A stretch of DNA of 6,735 nt from Elusimicrobia bacterium RIFCSPHIGHO2_02_FULL_57_9 (GCA_001800015.1 MGUO01000225.1:1005-7739), one strand, 5' to 3'; counted from the first letter of the stretch, positions 1-5,567 are shown. Notes: a model not told the origin generated them from the sequence alone. Program-made: numbers and translations.

Positions 1-328
1 GGCTCATGCCCTTCCAGGCGAAAACGGGAATGCCGGCGGCCGCTATCGCGGCGGCGGCGTGATCCTGTGTCGAGAGGATATTGCAGGAGCTCCAGCGGAC
101 TTCGGCGCCGAGATCAATCAGGGTCTCGATCAAGACCGCGGTCTCGATGGTCATGTGCAGGCAGCCCGCGATGCGGGCGCCGGCCAGCGGTTTTTTGCCC
201 TTGTATTCCGCGCGCAGGGCCATCAAGCCCGGCATTTCGGATTCGGCGATGCTGATTTCCTTGCGGCCCCATTCGGCTAAGCTGATGTCTTTAACTTTAT
301 AATCCATGGCGGCGGCGATAGTTGGCAT
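1..328 (-). CDS. ahcY: Adenosylhomocysteinase, N-terminal part (cut by window edge)
   Basis: Adenosylhomocysteinase (SAH hydrolase) reversibly splits S-adenosyl-L-homocysteine into adenosine and homocysteine, an NAD-dependent cytosolic step of the activated-methyl cycle. About 109 of the usual 420-470 residues are visible. The family N-terminus is clear: DYKVKDISLAEWGRKEI, then AESEMPGLMALR, GARIAGCLHMTIETAVLIET, and the substrate-domain block CNILSTQDHAAAAI followed by VFAWKG. The NAD-binding domain lies outside the window. Two starts are possible. ATG at 307 gives MDYKVKD, the usual family start. ATG at 328 adds MPTIAAA and is preceded at exactly 6 bases by TATAAT, so I chose 328 as a possible leaderless start. 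Neither start has a Shine-Dalgarno site. The 5' end overlaps the chaN-like gene by 31 or 52 bases in another frame. The family assignment is very secure; the exact start is not. Confidence 0.96.
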   Translation of the reverse strand, partial: MPTIAAAMDYKVKDISLAEWGRKEISIAESEMPGLMALRAEYKGKKPLAGARIAGCLHMTIETAVLIETLIDLGAEVRWSSCNILSTQDHAAAAIAAAGIPVFAWKGMS

Positions 329-1149
329 TTTGGTATTATAGCCGATTTGGCGGGAAGCAGCCAGAAGTAATCGCCGAAGTCGACGTGTCCCAGGGCCGGG
401 TCCTTGAGGTTTTTCACGAGCTCCTCTTGCGGCATTTGCTCGCCGTTGAAAGGGTAAGGTAAAACCACGGTTTGCGTCGCCGCGGCGCGACGCTCGACGC
501 TGGCGGGAATGCCGGCGCGGTAAATCATGTGCCCGGCGCCGGCGACGACCACCAGAGGCCGGCCCATGGGCACAAGCCGGGACAGGGACTCTCCCATGGT
601 TTCATTCCACGCCTGCATGGCCTCGATGATATAGCCGATGCGCACGGGATCCGAGGTGTGCTCCTCGGCGGCCTTTTTGACGTACTCAAGATAGCGGGCG
701 TCCTCGATAGGGTGGATTTCCGCGGGAAGCAAGCGGCGCTGCTCCGGCGTGAGTGAGGCTAACCCTCCCTTGTAAATCTGGCTGGCCACGGACCCGGGCA
801 TATTAAGGGCTTTGACTGACAGGCGGCGCGCGCGGGCATATTCAAGGATGGGGCGATATAGCTCGTAGCTGCCCCAGTTTTGTTCCCAAAATTTTTTGAA
901 ATCAGAATCGGGCATTCCATTGTTAATGTACTCGTCGAGAATCGGCTGCTGGGTCCTATCGAGCATTTCCAGGCCGATGACGGGATTGTCGAAGCGCTGG
1001 ATGATTTGAAGTTGCACCTCATGATGCGAGGCTTCATCGTGTTTTTCGCCTGCGTAGACGATCCGGGCTTGCTCGATTCCCGACCAGAACAGCGCGGGTC
1101 TGATGATGTCTTCGGCGGCTGCCGCGAAAATAAGAATTAGATTCAGCAT
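277..1149 (-). CDS. ChaN-like (DUF399) haem-binding/uptake family protein
   Basis: A 290-residue protein resembling the ChaN/DUF399 family, known from Campylobacter ChaN, an iron-regulated lipoprotein that binds haem. The conserved N-terminal block is AGEKHDEASHHEVQLQII at about 33-50. A second family block, VVVAGAGHMIYRAGIP, lies at about 200-215; it corresponds to the GxGH segment of the family. The first dozen residues (LNLILIFAAAA) are hydrophobic and could be a short export signal, but there is no lipobox cysteine, so a lipoprotein is not supported. It starts by a 7-base overlap (ATGCTGA) with the aminotransferase stop, without a strong Shine-Dalgarno site. The last 10-17 codons overlap ahcY and look non-conserved (SPPPWIIKLKTSA). 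Haem binding is inferred only from the family; the enzymatic or transport role is unknown. Confidence 0.8.
   Translation of the reverse strand: MLNLILIFAAAAEDIIRPALFWSGIEQARIVYAGEKHDEASHHEVQLQIIQRFDNPVIGLEMLDRTQQPILDEYINNGMPDSDFKKFWEQNWGSYELYRPILEYARARRLSVKALNMPGSVASQIYKGGLASLTPEQRRLLPAEIHPIEDARYLEYVKKAAEEHTSDPVRIGYIIEAMQAWNETMGESLSRLVPMGRPLVVVAGAGHMIYRAGIPASVERRAAATQTVVLPYPFNGEQMPQEELVKNLKDPALGHVDFGDYFWLLPAKSAIIPKCQLSPPPWIIKLKTSA
329..363 (-). promoter_or_regulatory. Candidate promoter for ahcY inside the chaN-like gene
   Basis: A perfect TATAAT lies on the minus strand at 340-335, followed by 6 bases (ACCAAA) and the ATG at 328. With normal spacing the transcript would begin on the A of that ATG. 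A poor -35 (TGGCTG at 363-358) sits 17 bases upstream. The hexamer lies in the last codons of the upstream gene (Ala-Ile-Ile), so it could be a chance occurrence. The exact geometry recurs at another gene here. Confidence 0.45.
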
Positions 1150-2336
1150 GACTTAAGCTCGGCGACCGCCAAGCCGATGCGCCGGGCTGCTTCCTCCAAC
1201 TGCGCTTGCGGCGCGACCAAGGAAATGCGGATATAGCCCTCGCCGTGAGGGCCGAAGCCCACGCCGGGCGAAACCACCACGCCGTGCTCCAGGATCAGCC
1301 GCTCGGCAAAGGCCAGGGACCCGGCCTTGCGCGCCGCCGGCGGCAGGCGGCCCCAAAGATATATGGTGGCGCTGGGCACGGGGATTTCCCAGCCGGCGGC
1401 CGCAAGCGCCTTGATCAGCGCGTCGCGCCTTTTGCGGTAGGTTTCGCAGGCTGTCGCGATATAGTCCTGGGGTCCGTTGAGCGCCGCCACCGCGGCCAAC
1501 TGCACGAACGCCGGGATGCCGTAGTCGAGGAAACCCTTGAATTTGCCCAAATGGGAAATGGCCTCGGTATTGCCGACCACAAAGCCGATGCGCCAACCCG
1601 CCATGGAATACGATTTGGACAAGGAATGAAATTCCACCGCGCAGGAGCGCGCCTGCGGCAGCTGCAGGATGGAGGGCGCTTTATAGCCGTCAAAAACCAG
1701 TTCCGAATAGGCGTTGTCATAGGCGATCAGGCAGCCGTAGCGGCGGGAAAAGGCCAGGGCATCTTCTAAAAGCCGAAGGTCTTTGAGCACGGCCCCGGTC
1801 GGATTGTTGGGGTAATTAAGAAGCAGGATTTTGGATCGCCTGCCGCAAACCGCGGGTATTTTTTTAAGATCGGGAAGAAAGCCGTTTTCCTCGCTTAGCG
1901 CCATGAGATGAACCTTGGCGCCGGCCAAAATCGCGCCGTTATAATGCACGGGGTAGCAAGGGCTGGGAACCAGCACACCCTGGCCCGGCTCGAGCAAGGC
2001 CATGAACAAATGGGCGATGCCTTCTTTGGAGCCGACCAGGGGCAGGACTTCGGTTTCGGGATCTAGAACGACGTTAAAGCGCCGCTGATACCAGCCCGCG
2101 ATAGCTTGGCGCAGTTCCGGCAGGCCTTGGGTTTGGGGATAGCGATGAGTCCAGGGCTGGTCCGCCGCGTTTTTTAGCGCGCTGACCACATGGACCGGAC
2201 TGGGCATATCCGGGCTGCCCTGGCCTAGATCGATGATGGGAAGGCCGGCAGCCGCGGCTTGGGTTTTCAAGGCATGCAGGCGGACAAAAAGATAAGGGGG
2301 AAGTCCGGAAAGCTTTTGAGAGGGTATGGGTTTCAT
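1143..2336 (-). CDS. PLP-dependent class I/II aminotransferase, AlaC-like
   Basis: A 397-residue fold-type I aminotransferase, close in pattern to E. coli AlaC (YfdZ, glutamate-pyruvate aminotransferase) and related to LL-diaminopimelate and aspartate aminotransferases. It would move an amino group between an amino acid and a 2-oxo acid using pyridoxal phosphate in the cytosol. Visible marks: IDLGQGSPDMPSP (35-47), HRYPQTQGLPELRQAIAGWY (64-83), VGSKEGIAHL (101-110), the YPNNPTG loop (175-181), D207 and Y210 in YDNAY, and SLSKSYSMAGWRIGF (238-252) with K241 as the Schiff-base lysine. The C-terminal GYIRISL holds the carboxylate-binding arginine. The ORF stays open upstream to 2399, but that extension (MPRPQPP...) covers the divergent gene and its promoter; homologues begin close to MKPIPSQKLSGLPPY, so I use 2336. 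There is no Shine-Dalgarno site. Substrate is not settled by sequence alone. Confidence 0.93.
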   Translation of the reverse strand: MKPIPSQKLSGLPPYLFVRLHALKTQAAAAGLPIIDLGQGSPDMPSPVHVVSALKNAADQPWTHRYPQTQGLPELRQAIAGWYQRRFNVVLDPETEVLPLVGSKEGIAHLFMALLEPGQGVLVPSPCYPVHYNGAILAGAKVHLMALSEENGFLPDLKKIPAVCGRRSKILLLNYPNNPTGAVLKDLRLLEDALAFSRRYGCLIAYDNAYSELVFDGYKAPSILQLPQARSCAVEFHSLSKSYSMAGWRIGFVVGNTEAISHLGKFKGFLDYGIPAFVQLAAVAALNGPQDYIATACETYRKRRDALIKALAAAGWEIPVPSATIYLWGRLPPAARKAGSLAFAERLILEHGVVVSPGVGFGPHGEGYIRISLVAPQAQLEEAARRIGLAVAELKSC

Positions 2337-2352
2337 GGGGCAGCCTATTATA
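2337..2352 (-). promoter_or_regulatory. Candidate -10 element of the aminotransferase promoter
   Basis: A perfect TATAAT lies on the minus strand at 2352-2347, followed by 10 bases (AGGCTGCCCC) and the ATG at 2336. Normal spacing would put the RNA 5' end near 2340, leaving a leader of about 4 bases with no room for a Shine-Dalgarno site. No convincing -35 hexamer is seen. It shares two bases with the opposing -10 of the DUF3592-like gene. Confidence 0.55.
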
Positions 2353-2362
2353 GAATATAGGC
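2351..2362 (+). promoter_or_regulatory. Candidate leaderless promoter (-10) of the DUF3592-like gene
   Basis: TAGAAT at 2351-2356 is followed by exactly 6 bases and then the ATG at 2363, so a transcript with standard spacing would start on the A of ATG. No Shine-Dalgarno site is possible and no good -35 is visible. An alternative TATTAT at 2346-2351 would give a leader of about 5 bases. The site lies inside a short inverted repeat, CCTAT (2344-2348) and ATAGG (2357-2361). Confidence 0.5.
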
Positions 2363-2755
2363 ATGAGGCTTTTACTAGCGGCGGTTGCGGCCGGGGCAAT
2401 AGCCCTGTCCGTTTGGGCCTGGCGCGAGGACTGGCCCAAATACCGGCGCCTGCAGTCTCACGGCAGGGCCGTTGACGGCTGGGTGACGGCCAGGGAACCG
2501 GAGCGCGGGCTTATTCACTATTCGTTTAACGCGCAGGAGCGCGTTTATAGCGGGGTCGGCCGCAGCCCGCGCGAGTTGGCTGAGGGAGACAGGATCGTGG
2601 TGTTCTATATTCCCGGCAATCCGGCAATTTCCGCGCCGGGAGATCCTCAGGAATACATCGGCAAGCAGAATCATATTCTGGCGGCCGCCGTTTTTTTAGG
2701 CTCGGCGCTTATCGGCCTATTTCTATGGCGGGAGCTTAAGCGAGCAGGTCCATAG
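2363..2755 (+). CDS. DUF3592-like small membrane protein
   Basis: A 130-residue protein with a membrane helix at each end: residues 2-20 (LLLAAVAAGAIALSVWAW) and about 105-122 (ILAAAVFLGSALIGLFLW). Between them lies a soluble region of about 85 residues. That region has the pattern of DUF3592 proteins: a GWVTAR strand (39-44), HYSFNAQERVYSGVG (52-66), then GDRIVVFYIPGNPAIS (75-90). The charged end RELKRAGP suggests the C-terminus faces the cytosol, with the middle domain outside the membrane. Function is unknown for this family. It is divergent from the aminotransferase, with only 26 bases between the start codons, and its 3' end overlaps the 43-codon minus-strand ORF by 20 bases. The start is the first ATG after a -10-like hexamer; no Shine-Dalgarno site is present. 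Confidence 0.75.
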   Translation: MRLLLAAVAAGAIALSVWAWREDWPKYRRLQSHGRAVDGWVTAREPERGLIHYSFNAQERVYSGVGRSPRELAEGDRIVVFYIPGNPAISAPGDPQEYIGKQNHILAAAVFLGSALIGLFLWRELKRAGP

Positions 2756-2867
2756 GGACATCATCGTAGGTATAAACATTGAACTTGATGTTGAACCCGT
2801 AGCGTTCCTCAAGGCCGGCCGCTAATTCCTCCAACCTACGTTTGGCTTCTTTGACTTTATCCGGCAT
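2736..2867 (-). CDS. Small ORF, 43 residues, unknown function
   Basis: An ATG-to-TAA reading frame of 43 residues. It begins MPDKVKEAKRRLEELAAGLE, an amphipathic charged helix, then ERYGFNIKFNVYTY, which looks like a beta strand, and ends DDVPMDLLA. It looks protein-like: balanced charge, no runs of rare residues, and it fills the only sizeable gap in the window. An in-frame TGA stop lies just upstream, so it cannot be much longer. No Shine-Dalgarno site precedes the ATG; a TATTCT hexamer at 2897-2892 could be its -10. It is divergent from the HicA-like gene and overlaps the end of the DUF3592-like gene tail to tail. I do not recognise a family; it does not resemble a HicB antitoxin. It could also be chance. 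Confidence 0.45.
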   Translation of the reverse strand: MPDKVKEAKRRLEELAAGLEERYGFNIKFNVYTYDDVPMDLLA

Positions 2868-2890
2868 TTTTGTTGCGGTAAATCATTTGC

Positions 2891-2896
2891 TAGAAT
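2891..2896 (+). promoter_or_regulatory. Candidate -10 of the hicA-like gene
   Basis: TAGAAT lies 19 bases before the chosen ATG at 2916. Normal spacing puts the RNA start near 2903, giving a leader of about 13 bases that still holds the GAGG site. The -35 is not clear; T-rich candidates lie around 2867-2875. A TATTCT hexamer for the opposite strand overlaps it (2897-2892). Confidence 0.4.
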
Positions 2897-2902
2897 AATG
2901 CG

Positions 2903-2907
2903 TGAGG
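2903..2907 (+). promoter_or_regulatory. Ribosome binding site deciding the hicA-like start
   Basis: TGAGG ends 8 bases before ATG 2916. It favours this start over the in-frame ATG at 2898, which lies one base after the -10 hexamer and would be outside a normally spaced transcript. Confidence 0.55.
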
Positions 2908-2915
2908 CGACCCGC

Positions 2916-3101
2916 ATGAAAAGAAAGGATTTAATCAGGCATTTGATGGATAACGGCTGCGTGCTTGTGCGCGAAGGGGGGAAATACTCTGTGTTTCAGA
3001 ATCCGGCTAATCAGAAAGAGGTGCCGGTGACCCGCCATCCCGAGATGGAAGATTTCGCCGCGCGCAAAATCTGCAAGCAGCTTGAAATTCCGGCGATTTA
3101 G
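2916..3101 (+). CDS. HicA-type toxin-like protein (dsRBD-like mRNA interferase family), apparently solitary
   Basis: A 61-residue protein with the HicA/YcfA layout: MKRKDLIRHLMDNGCVLVRE (1-20), GGKYSVFQNP (21-30), VPVTRHPEMEDFAARKICKQ (36-55) and the end LEIPAI. HicA toxins are small double-stranded-RNA-binding-fold ribonucleases that cleave mRNA and are held in check by HicB. Here the position that is usually the catalytic histidine of the G-S/G-x-H motif is Tyr24 (GGKY). H41 in TRHPE matches the other conserved basic stretch. No HicB-like gene follows: the next gene is the convergent amidohydrolase, overlapping by 4 bases. The upstream divergent 43-codon ORF does not look like HicB. It may be an inactive or orphan member, or a HicA-fold protein with another job. 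Confidence 0.75.
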   Translation: MKRKDLIRHLMDNGCVLVREGGKYSVFQNPANQKEVPVTRHPEMEDFAARKICKQLEIPAI

Positions 3102-4468
3102 CGCCGGGCTTTCTCCAGCAACTCTCGCGCGGTTTTATTGGCTTGTTCGGTTATTTCCTGTTCGTCCGCGTTGACCAGCCTGCCGTTTTCCACCACCACC
3201 TTGCCGTTGACTATGGTCCACTTGCTGCGATGGCTTAAGCCGCAGAATAAAAGCGCGGTCACGGGGTCGGAGAGCGAGCCCGCGTAATCCACCTTATTAA
3301 GGTCGAAAATGGCCAGGTCCGCGGCCTGGCCGGGGCCGATGCGGCCGATGTCGTCGCGGCCCAGGAGCTTGGCGCCGCCGCGCGTGGCCATCCAGAGCAC
3401 GTCGCGGGCGGGCATGGATTTAACCCCGCTGCGCGCGCGGTGAACCAGCAGGCATTGGCGCAGCTCGCCCAGCATGTCACCGGAATCGTTCGAGGCCGAG
3501 CCGTCCACTCCCAGCCCCACGGCGACGCCTGCGTCCAAATAGTCGCGCACCGGCGCGATTCCGGAACCCAAGCGCAGATTCGAAGAGGGGCAATGGGATA
3601 CGCCGGTTTTAGCGGCGGCCAGGCGGCGCACTTCCTCCGGCTTTAAATGAACCATGTGGGCAAACCAGGCGTTGCCCTCCAGCCACCCCACCGACTCGAT
3701 AAAATCCAGGGGCCGCAGCTGATAGCGCTCGAGGCAATATATTTCCTCATCCAGGGTTTCGGCCAAATGGGTGTGCAGGCGCACGCCCCAGCGTTTGGCT
3801 TGCGCGGCCGAGGTTTTCATGAGCTCGGGGCTGACGGAAAAAGGCGCGCACGGGGCCAGGCCGATGCGGCACATGGAATAGGGGCCGGGGTCGTGATAGG
3901 TTTTAACCAGGCGCTCGGCGTCGCGCAGTATTTCCTCTTCATCCTGGGTGACGTCGTCCGGGGGAAGTCCCCCATGCGAGGCGCCCACCGACATCGAGCC
4001 TCGGGTGGGATGAAAGCGCATGCCGAGCTTGCGCGCGGCTTCGATTTGGCGGTCGATGAGCTCGGCCGAGCGGCCGAGCGGGAATAGATAGGTATGATCC
4101 GAGGAAGTGGTACAGCCGGTCAGCAGGAGCTCGGAAAGGCCCACCAAAGCCCCCATGCCGGCCGCCTCGGGCGTGAGGTGGCGCCAAACCGTGTAAAGAT
4201 AAGAGAGCCAGTCGAAGAGCTTGGCATCCTGAACCGCCGCGATATTGCGGGTCAAGGCCTGGCAGAGATGATGATGGGTGTTGATGAAACCGGGCACGAC
4301 CACGCAGCCGCGCGCGTCGAGCACTTGAGCGCTGTCGTCCTCAAGCCCATGGCCCGCGGCCAAAATCACGCGGCCCTTGATCAGCACATCGGCATCCGAG
4401 AGTTCCGTGCGCGCGTCATCCATGAGCGCGACGCGCAAGGCATTTTTAATGAGGATGGGCGGTTTCAT
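3098..4468 (-). CDS. Amidohydrolase, 8-oxoguanine deaminase-like (ATZ/TRZ family)
   Basis: A 456-residue metal-dependent amidohydrolase of the guanine/8-oxoguanine deaminase and hydroxyatrazine hydrolase group. Such enzymes hydrolytically deaminate purine-like rings, for example 8-oxoguanine to urate. Seen: the N-terminal beta-sandwich (1-60), FINTHHHLCQALTRN (61-75) with H65 and H67 as metal ligands, QDAKLFDWL (80-88), LLLTGCTTSSDHTYLFP (114-130), RGSMSVG (156-162), LAPCAPFSVSPE (204-215), LHTHLAETLDEE (231-242) with H234, SHCPSSNLRLGSGI (291-304) with H292, and VDGSASNDSG (321-330) with D322. The HHH, TSSDHTYLFP and LAETLDEE blocks match 8-oxoguanine deaminases much better than methylthioadenosine/SAH deaminases. 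The start forms an ATGA overlap with the SDR stop and has AGAGG 7 bases upstream, so it is translationally coupled. The exact substrate is inferred. Confidence 0.9.
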   Translation of the reverse strand: MKPPILIKNALRVALMDDARTELSDADVLIKGRVILAAGHGLEDDSAQVLDARGCVVVPGFINTHHHLCQALTRNIAAVQDAKLFDWLSYLYTVWRHLTPEAAGMGALVGLSELLLTGCTTSSDHTYLFPLGRSAELIDRQIEAARKLGMRFHPTRGSMSVGASHGGLPPDDVTQDEEEILRDAERLVKTYHDPGPYSMCRIGLAPCAPFSVSPELMKTSAAQAKRWGVRLHTHLAETLDEEIYCLERYQLRPLDFIESVGWLEGNAWFAHMVHLKPEEVRRLAAAKTGVSHCPSSNLRLGSGIAPVRDYLDAGVAVGLGVDGSASNDSGDMLGELRQCLLVHRARSGVKSMPARDVLWMATRGGAKLLGRDDIGRIGPGQAADLAIFDLNKVDYAGSLSDPVTALLFCGLSHRSKWTIVNGKVVVENGRLVNADEQEITEQANKTARELLEKARR

Positions 4469-5211
4469 CGTCGGGCCTCTAATTGAGTCGCCAGAAAATC
4501 GTATAGAAAGTCGGGCATCGGACGCACCAGATATTTCATGGGCAGGGAAAGCTGCCAGGGAAAGTGCACGACTTTTTTCCCGCGCTTGATCCCGTTGATG
4601 ATGCGGCGGGCGCCGTCCTCGCCCTCAAGAATAAAGGGCATGCTTTTGGAGCGCCCGCCGGTGAGTTCGCTTTTGACGAAGCCCGGGCAGACAATAACCA
4701 CGCGCACGCCGGTTCCGCGCAAGTCCAGGCGCGCCGACTCAAGCAGGATTTCCAGGGCCGCCTTGCTGGCGCAATAGGCCCCGGAATTGGGCCAGCCCCG
4801 CCAGCCGGCCAGGCTGGCCACCCCGGCGATGGTGCCGGAGCCGGCCTGGATCATGTCCGGCAGAACCTGCTCCAGCCAGTTGGCCGCGCCGATCACGTTG
4901 ACTTCGAAAATGCGGCGGCAGGTTTCCGCGCTGAATTCGCGGATGTTCTTGGACTTGCTGATTCCCGCGTTAAGAACGGCCCAATCCAGTCCGCCCCATT
5001 TTCGGCGGATGGCGGCGTAGCCGGCTTTAGCCGCCGCGTAATCGCCGACATCCCCCGGCAGGACCAGGCATTCGCCGCCGGCGTCTTTCGCGGTCTGCTC
5101 AAGCTTACCGCGACGCCGTCCGGTCAGCGCCAATTGGCATCCCTCGCGCCCAAGAAGCAGGGCCATTTCCCGGCCCAAGCCGCAACTCGCTCCAGTGATT
5201 AAAACGCGCAT
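4465..5211 (-). CDS. Short-chain dehydrogenase/reductase (classical SDR)
   Basis: A 248-residue classical SDR with a Rossmann fold, reducing or oxidising an unknown alcohol/carbonyl substrate with NAD(P). Visible: the dinucleotide motif TGASCGLG (6-13), GDVGD (53-57), LNAGIS with NAG at 81-83, N105, S133 in GVASLAG, and Y146-x3-K150 (YCASK), so the catalytic Asn-Ser-Tyr-Lys set is complete. CPGFVKSEL (175-183) is the usual segment after strand 6. R32-R34 after strand 2 hint at NADP preference (inference). The C-terminal MKYLVRPMPDFLYDFLATQ is an amphipathic or membrane-touching tail as in some SDR family 7 enzymes. The frame stays open to 5376, but the upstream part overlaps the DCC gene and has no SDR character; MRVLITGAS at 5211 is the natural start. 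It overlaps the DCC gene by 13 bases and has no Shine-Dalgarno site. The substrate is unknown. Confidence 0.93.
   Translation of the reverse strand: MRVLITGASCGLGREMALLLGREGCQLALTGRRRGKLEQTAKDAGGECLVLPGDVGDYAAAKAGYAAIRRKWGGLDWAVLNAGISKSKNIREFSAETCRRIFEVNVIGAANWLEQVLPDMIQAGSGTIAGVASLAGWRGWPNSGAYCASKAALEILLESARLDLRGTGVRVVIVCPGFVKSELTGGRSKSMPFILEGEDGARRIINGIKRGKKVVHFPWQLSLPMKYLVRPMPDFLYDFLATQLEARR
4476..4480 (-). promoter_or_regulatory. Ribosome binding site of the amidohydrolase gene
   Basis: AGAGG lies 7 bases before ATG 4468, inside the last codons of the SDR gene. It fixes the amidohydrolase start and contrasts with the absence of such sites at the promoter-proximal genes. Confidence 0.6.
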
Positions 5212-5567
5212 AGGAGGGAAAAGAAAGGGCGATGCCGGGCCGCGATGCCGTAAACCCATTCGCTGAGCACGGCAAAGACGACGCTGCGGCGGTAAAGGCG
5301 GAAAAGCCGTTGTCCCCAGGGGCCGGGGCCGTAGCTTAAGGCGCGGAAAGCCGCCTCGGCTCCTGTGTAGGTCCAATCACTTTCAACTAATTGAACCGAG
5401 GCGATGGGTTGCTTCGAAGGGGTGATGTCGATAGCGCCTTGAGTCCGCGCCTGCCAGCGGGCCGCCCAGCGCCGGCAGAAATTACAATCGCCGTCGTAGA
5501 TTAGAATGGGTTTGATGGGAGATTGTAGCACAAAGCGCGCCGACAGCAAGCGGTAGGGCTTAGTCAA
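5199..5567 (-). CDS. DCC family (DUF393) thiol-disulfide oxidoreductase-like protein
   Basis: A protein of up to 122 residues with the DUF393 hallmark YDGDCNFCRRW (24-34 counting from the earliest start), which gives the DCC family its name; C28 and C31 form a thioredoxin-like CxxC. The rest follows the family: a central amphipathic region with GAEAAFRAL (69-77) and a C-terminal aromatic stretch (WVYGIAARHRP). The family is predicted to do thiol-disulfide chemistry; substrates are unknown. The start is unsettled. TTG at 5567 overlaps the stop of the response-regulator remnant, a GTG lies at codon 13, and homologues usually begin only a few residues before YDG. A promoter-like pair lies just upstream of the conserved part. 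The 3' end overlaps the SDR start by 13 bases. Confidence 0.82.
   Translation of the reverse strand: MTKPYRLLSARFVLQSPIKPILIYDGDCNFCRRWAARWQARTQGAIDITPSKQPIASVQLVESDWTYTGAEAAFRALSYGPGPWGQRLFRLYRRSVVFAVLSEWVYGIAARHRPFFSLLCAF
5522..5549 (-). promoter_or_regulatory. Possible promoter inside the DCC gene start
   Basis: On the minus strand TTGCTG (5549-5544) and TACAAT (5527-5522) are 16 bases apart. Transcription would begin near 5515, just before the conserved part of the DCC protein. No ATG, GTG or TTG start lies close after it (only ATC and ATT codons), so it is either a chance match or drives the downstream SDR and amidohydrolase genes. Confidence 0.3.

Noticed and set aside
2337..2399. Longer aminotransferase start at 2399
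   Set aside because: The added residues cross the divergent promoter and the DUF3592-like start and do not resemble aminotransferase N-termini; homologues begin near MKPIPSQ.
2736..2867. The 43-residue ORF as a HicB antitoxin
   Set aside because: It lacks the HicB N-terminal strand pattern and GC..G-type motif, is far too short and is divergent instead of downstream.
2898..2915. Earlier HicA-like start at ATG 2898
   Set aside because: It lies one base after the -10 hexamer, and the GAGG site is correctly spaced only for ATG 2916, which gives the usual MK.. HicA N-terminus.
3098..3150. Rho-independent terminator between the convergent hicA-like and amidohydrolase genes
   Set aside because: The stop codons overlap and no GC-rich hairpin followed by a T run is visible on either strand.
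3647..4087. Plus-strand open frame opposite the amidohydrolase
   Set aside because: A shadow of a gene with all metal-binding motifs intact; the translation has no recognisable domain. The same applies to long antisense frames opposite phoU, the aminotransferase and the ChaN-like gene.
3098..4468. Amidohydrolase as a methylthioadenosine/SAH deaminase working with ahcY
   Set aside because: Tempting because ahcY is in the window, but the HHHLCQALTRN, TSSDHTYLFP and THLAETLDEE blocks follow 8-oxoguanine deaminases, and the gene belongs to a different transcription unit.
4564..5202. Plus-strand open frame of 212 codons opposite the SDR gene
   Set aside because: It mirrors the SDR codons of a high-GC gene, has low-complexity Ala/Gly/Arg-rich translation and no family signature. 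The SDR frame has a full set of catalytic motifs.
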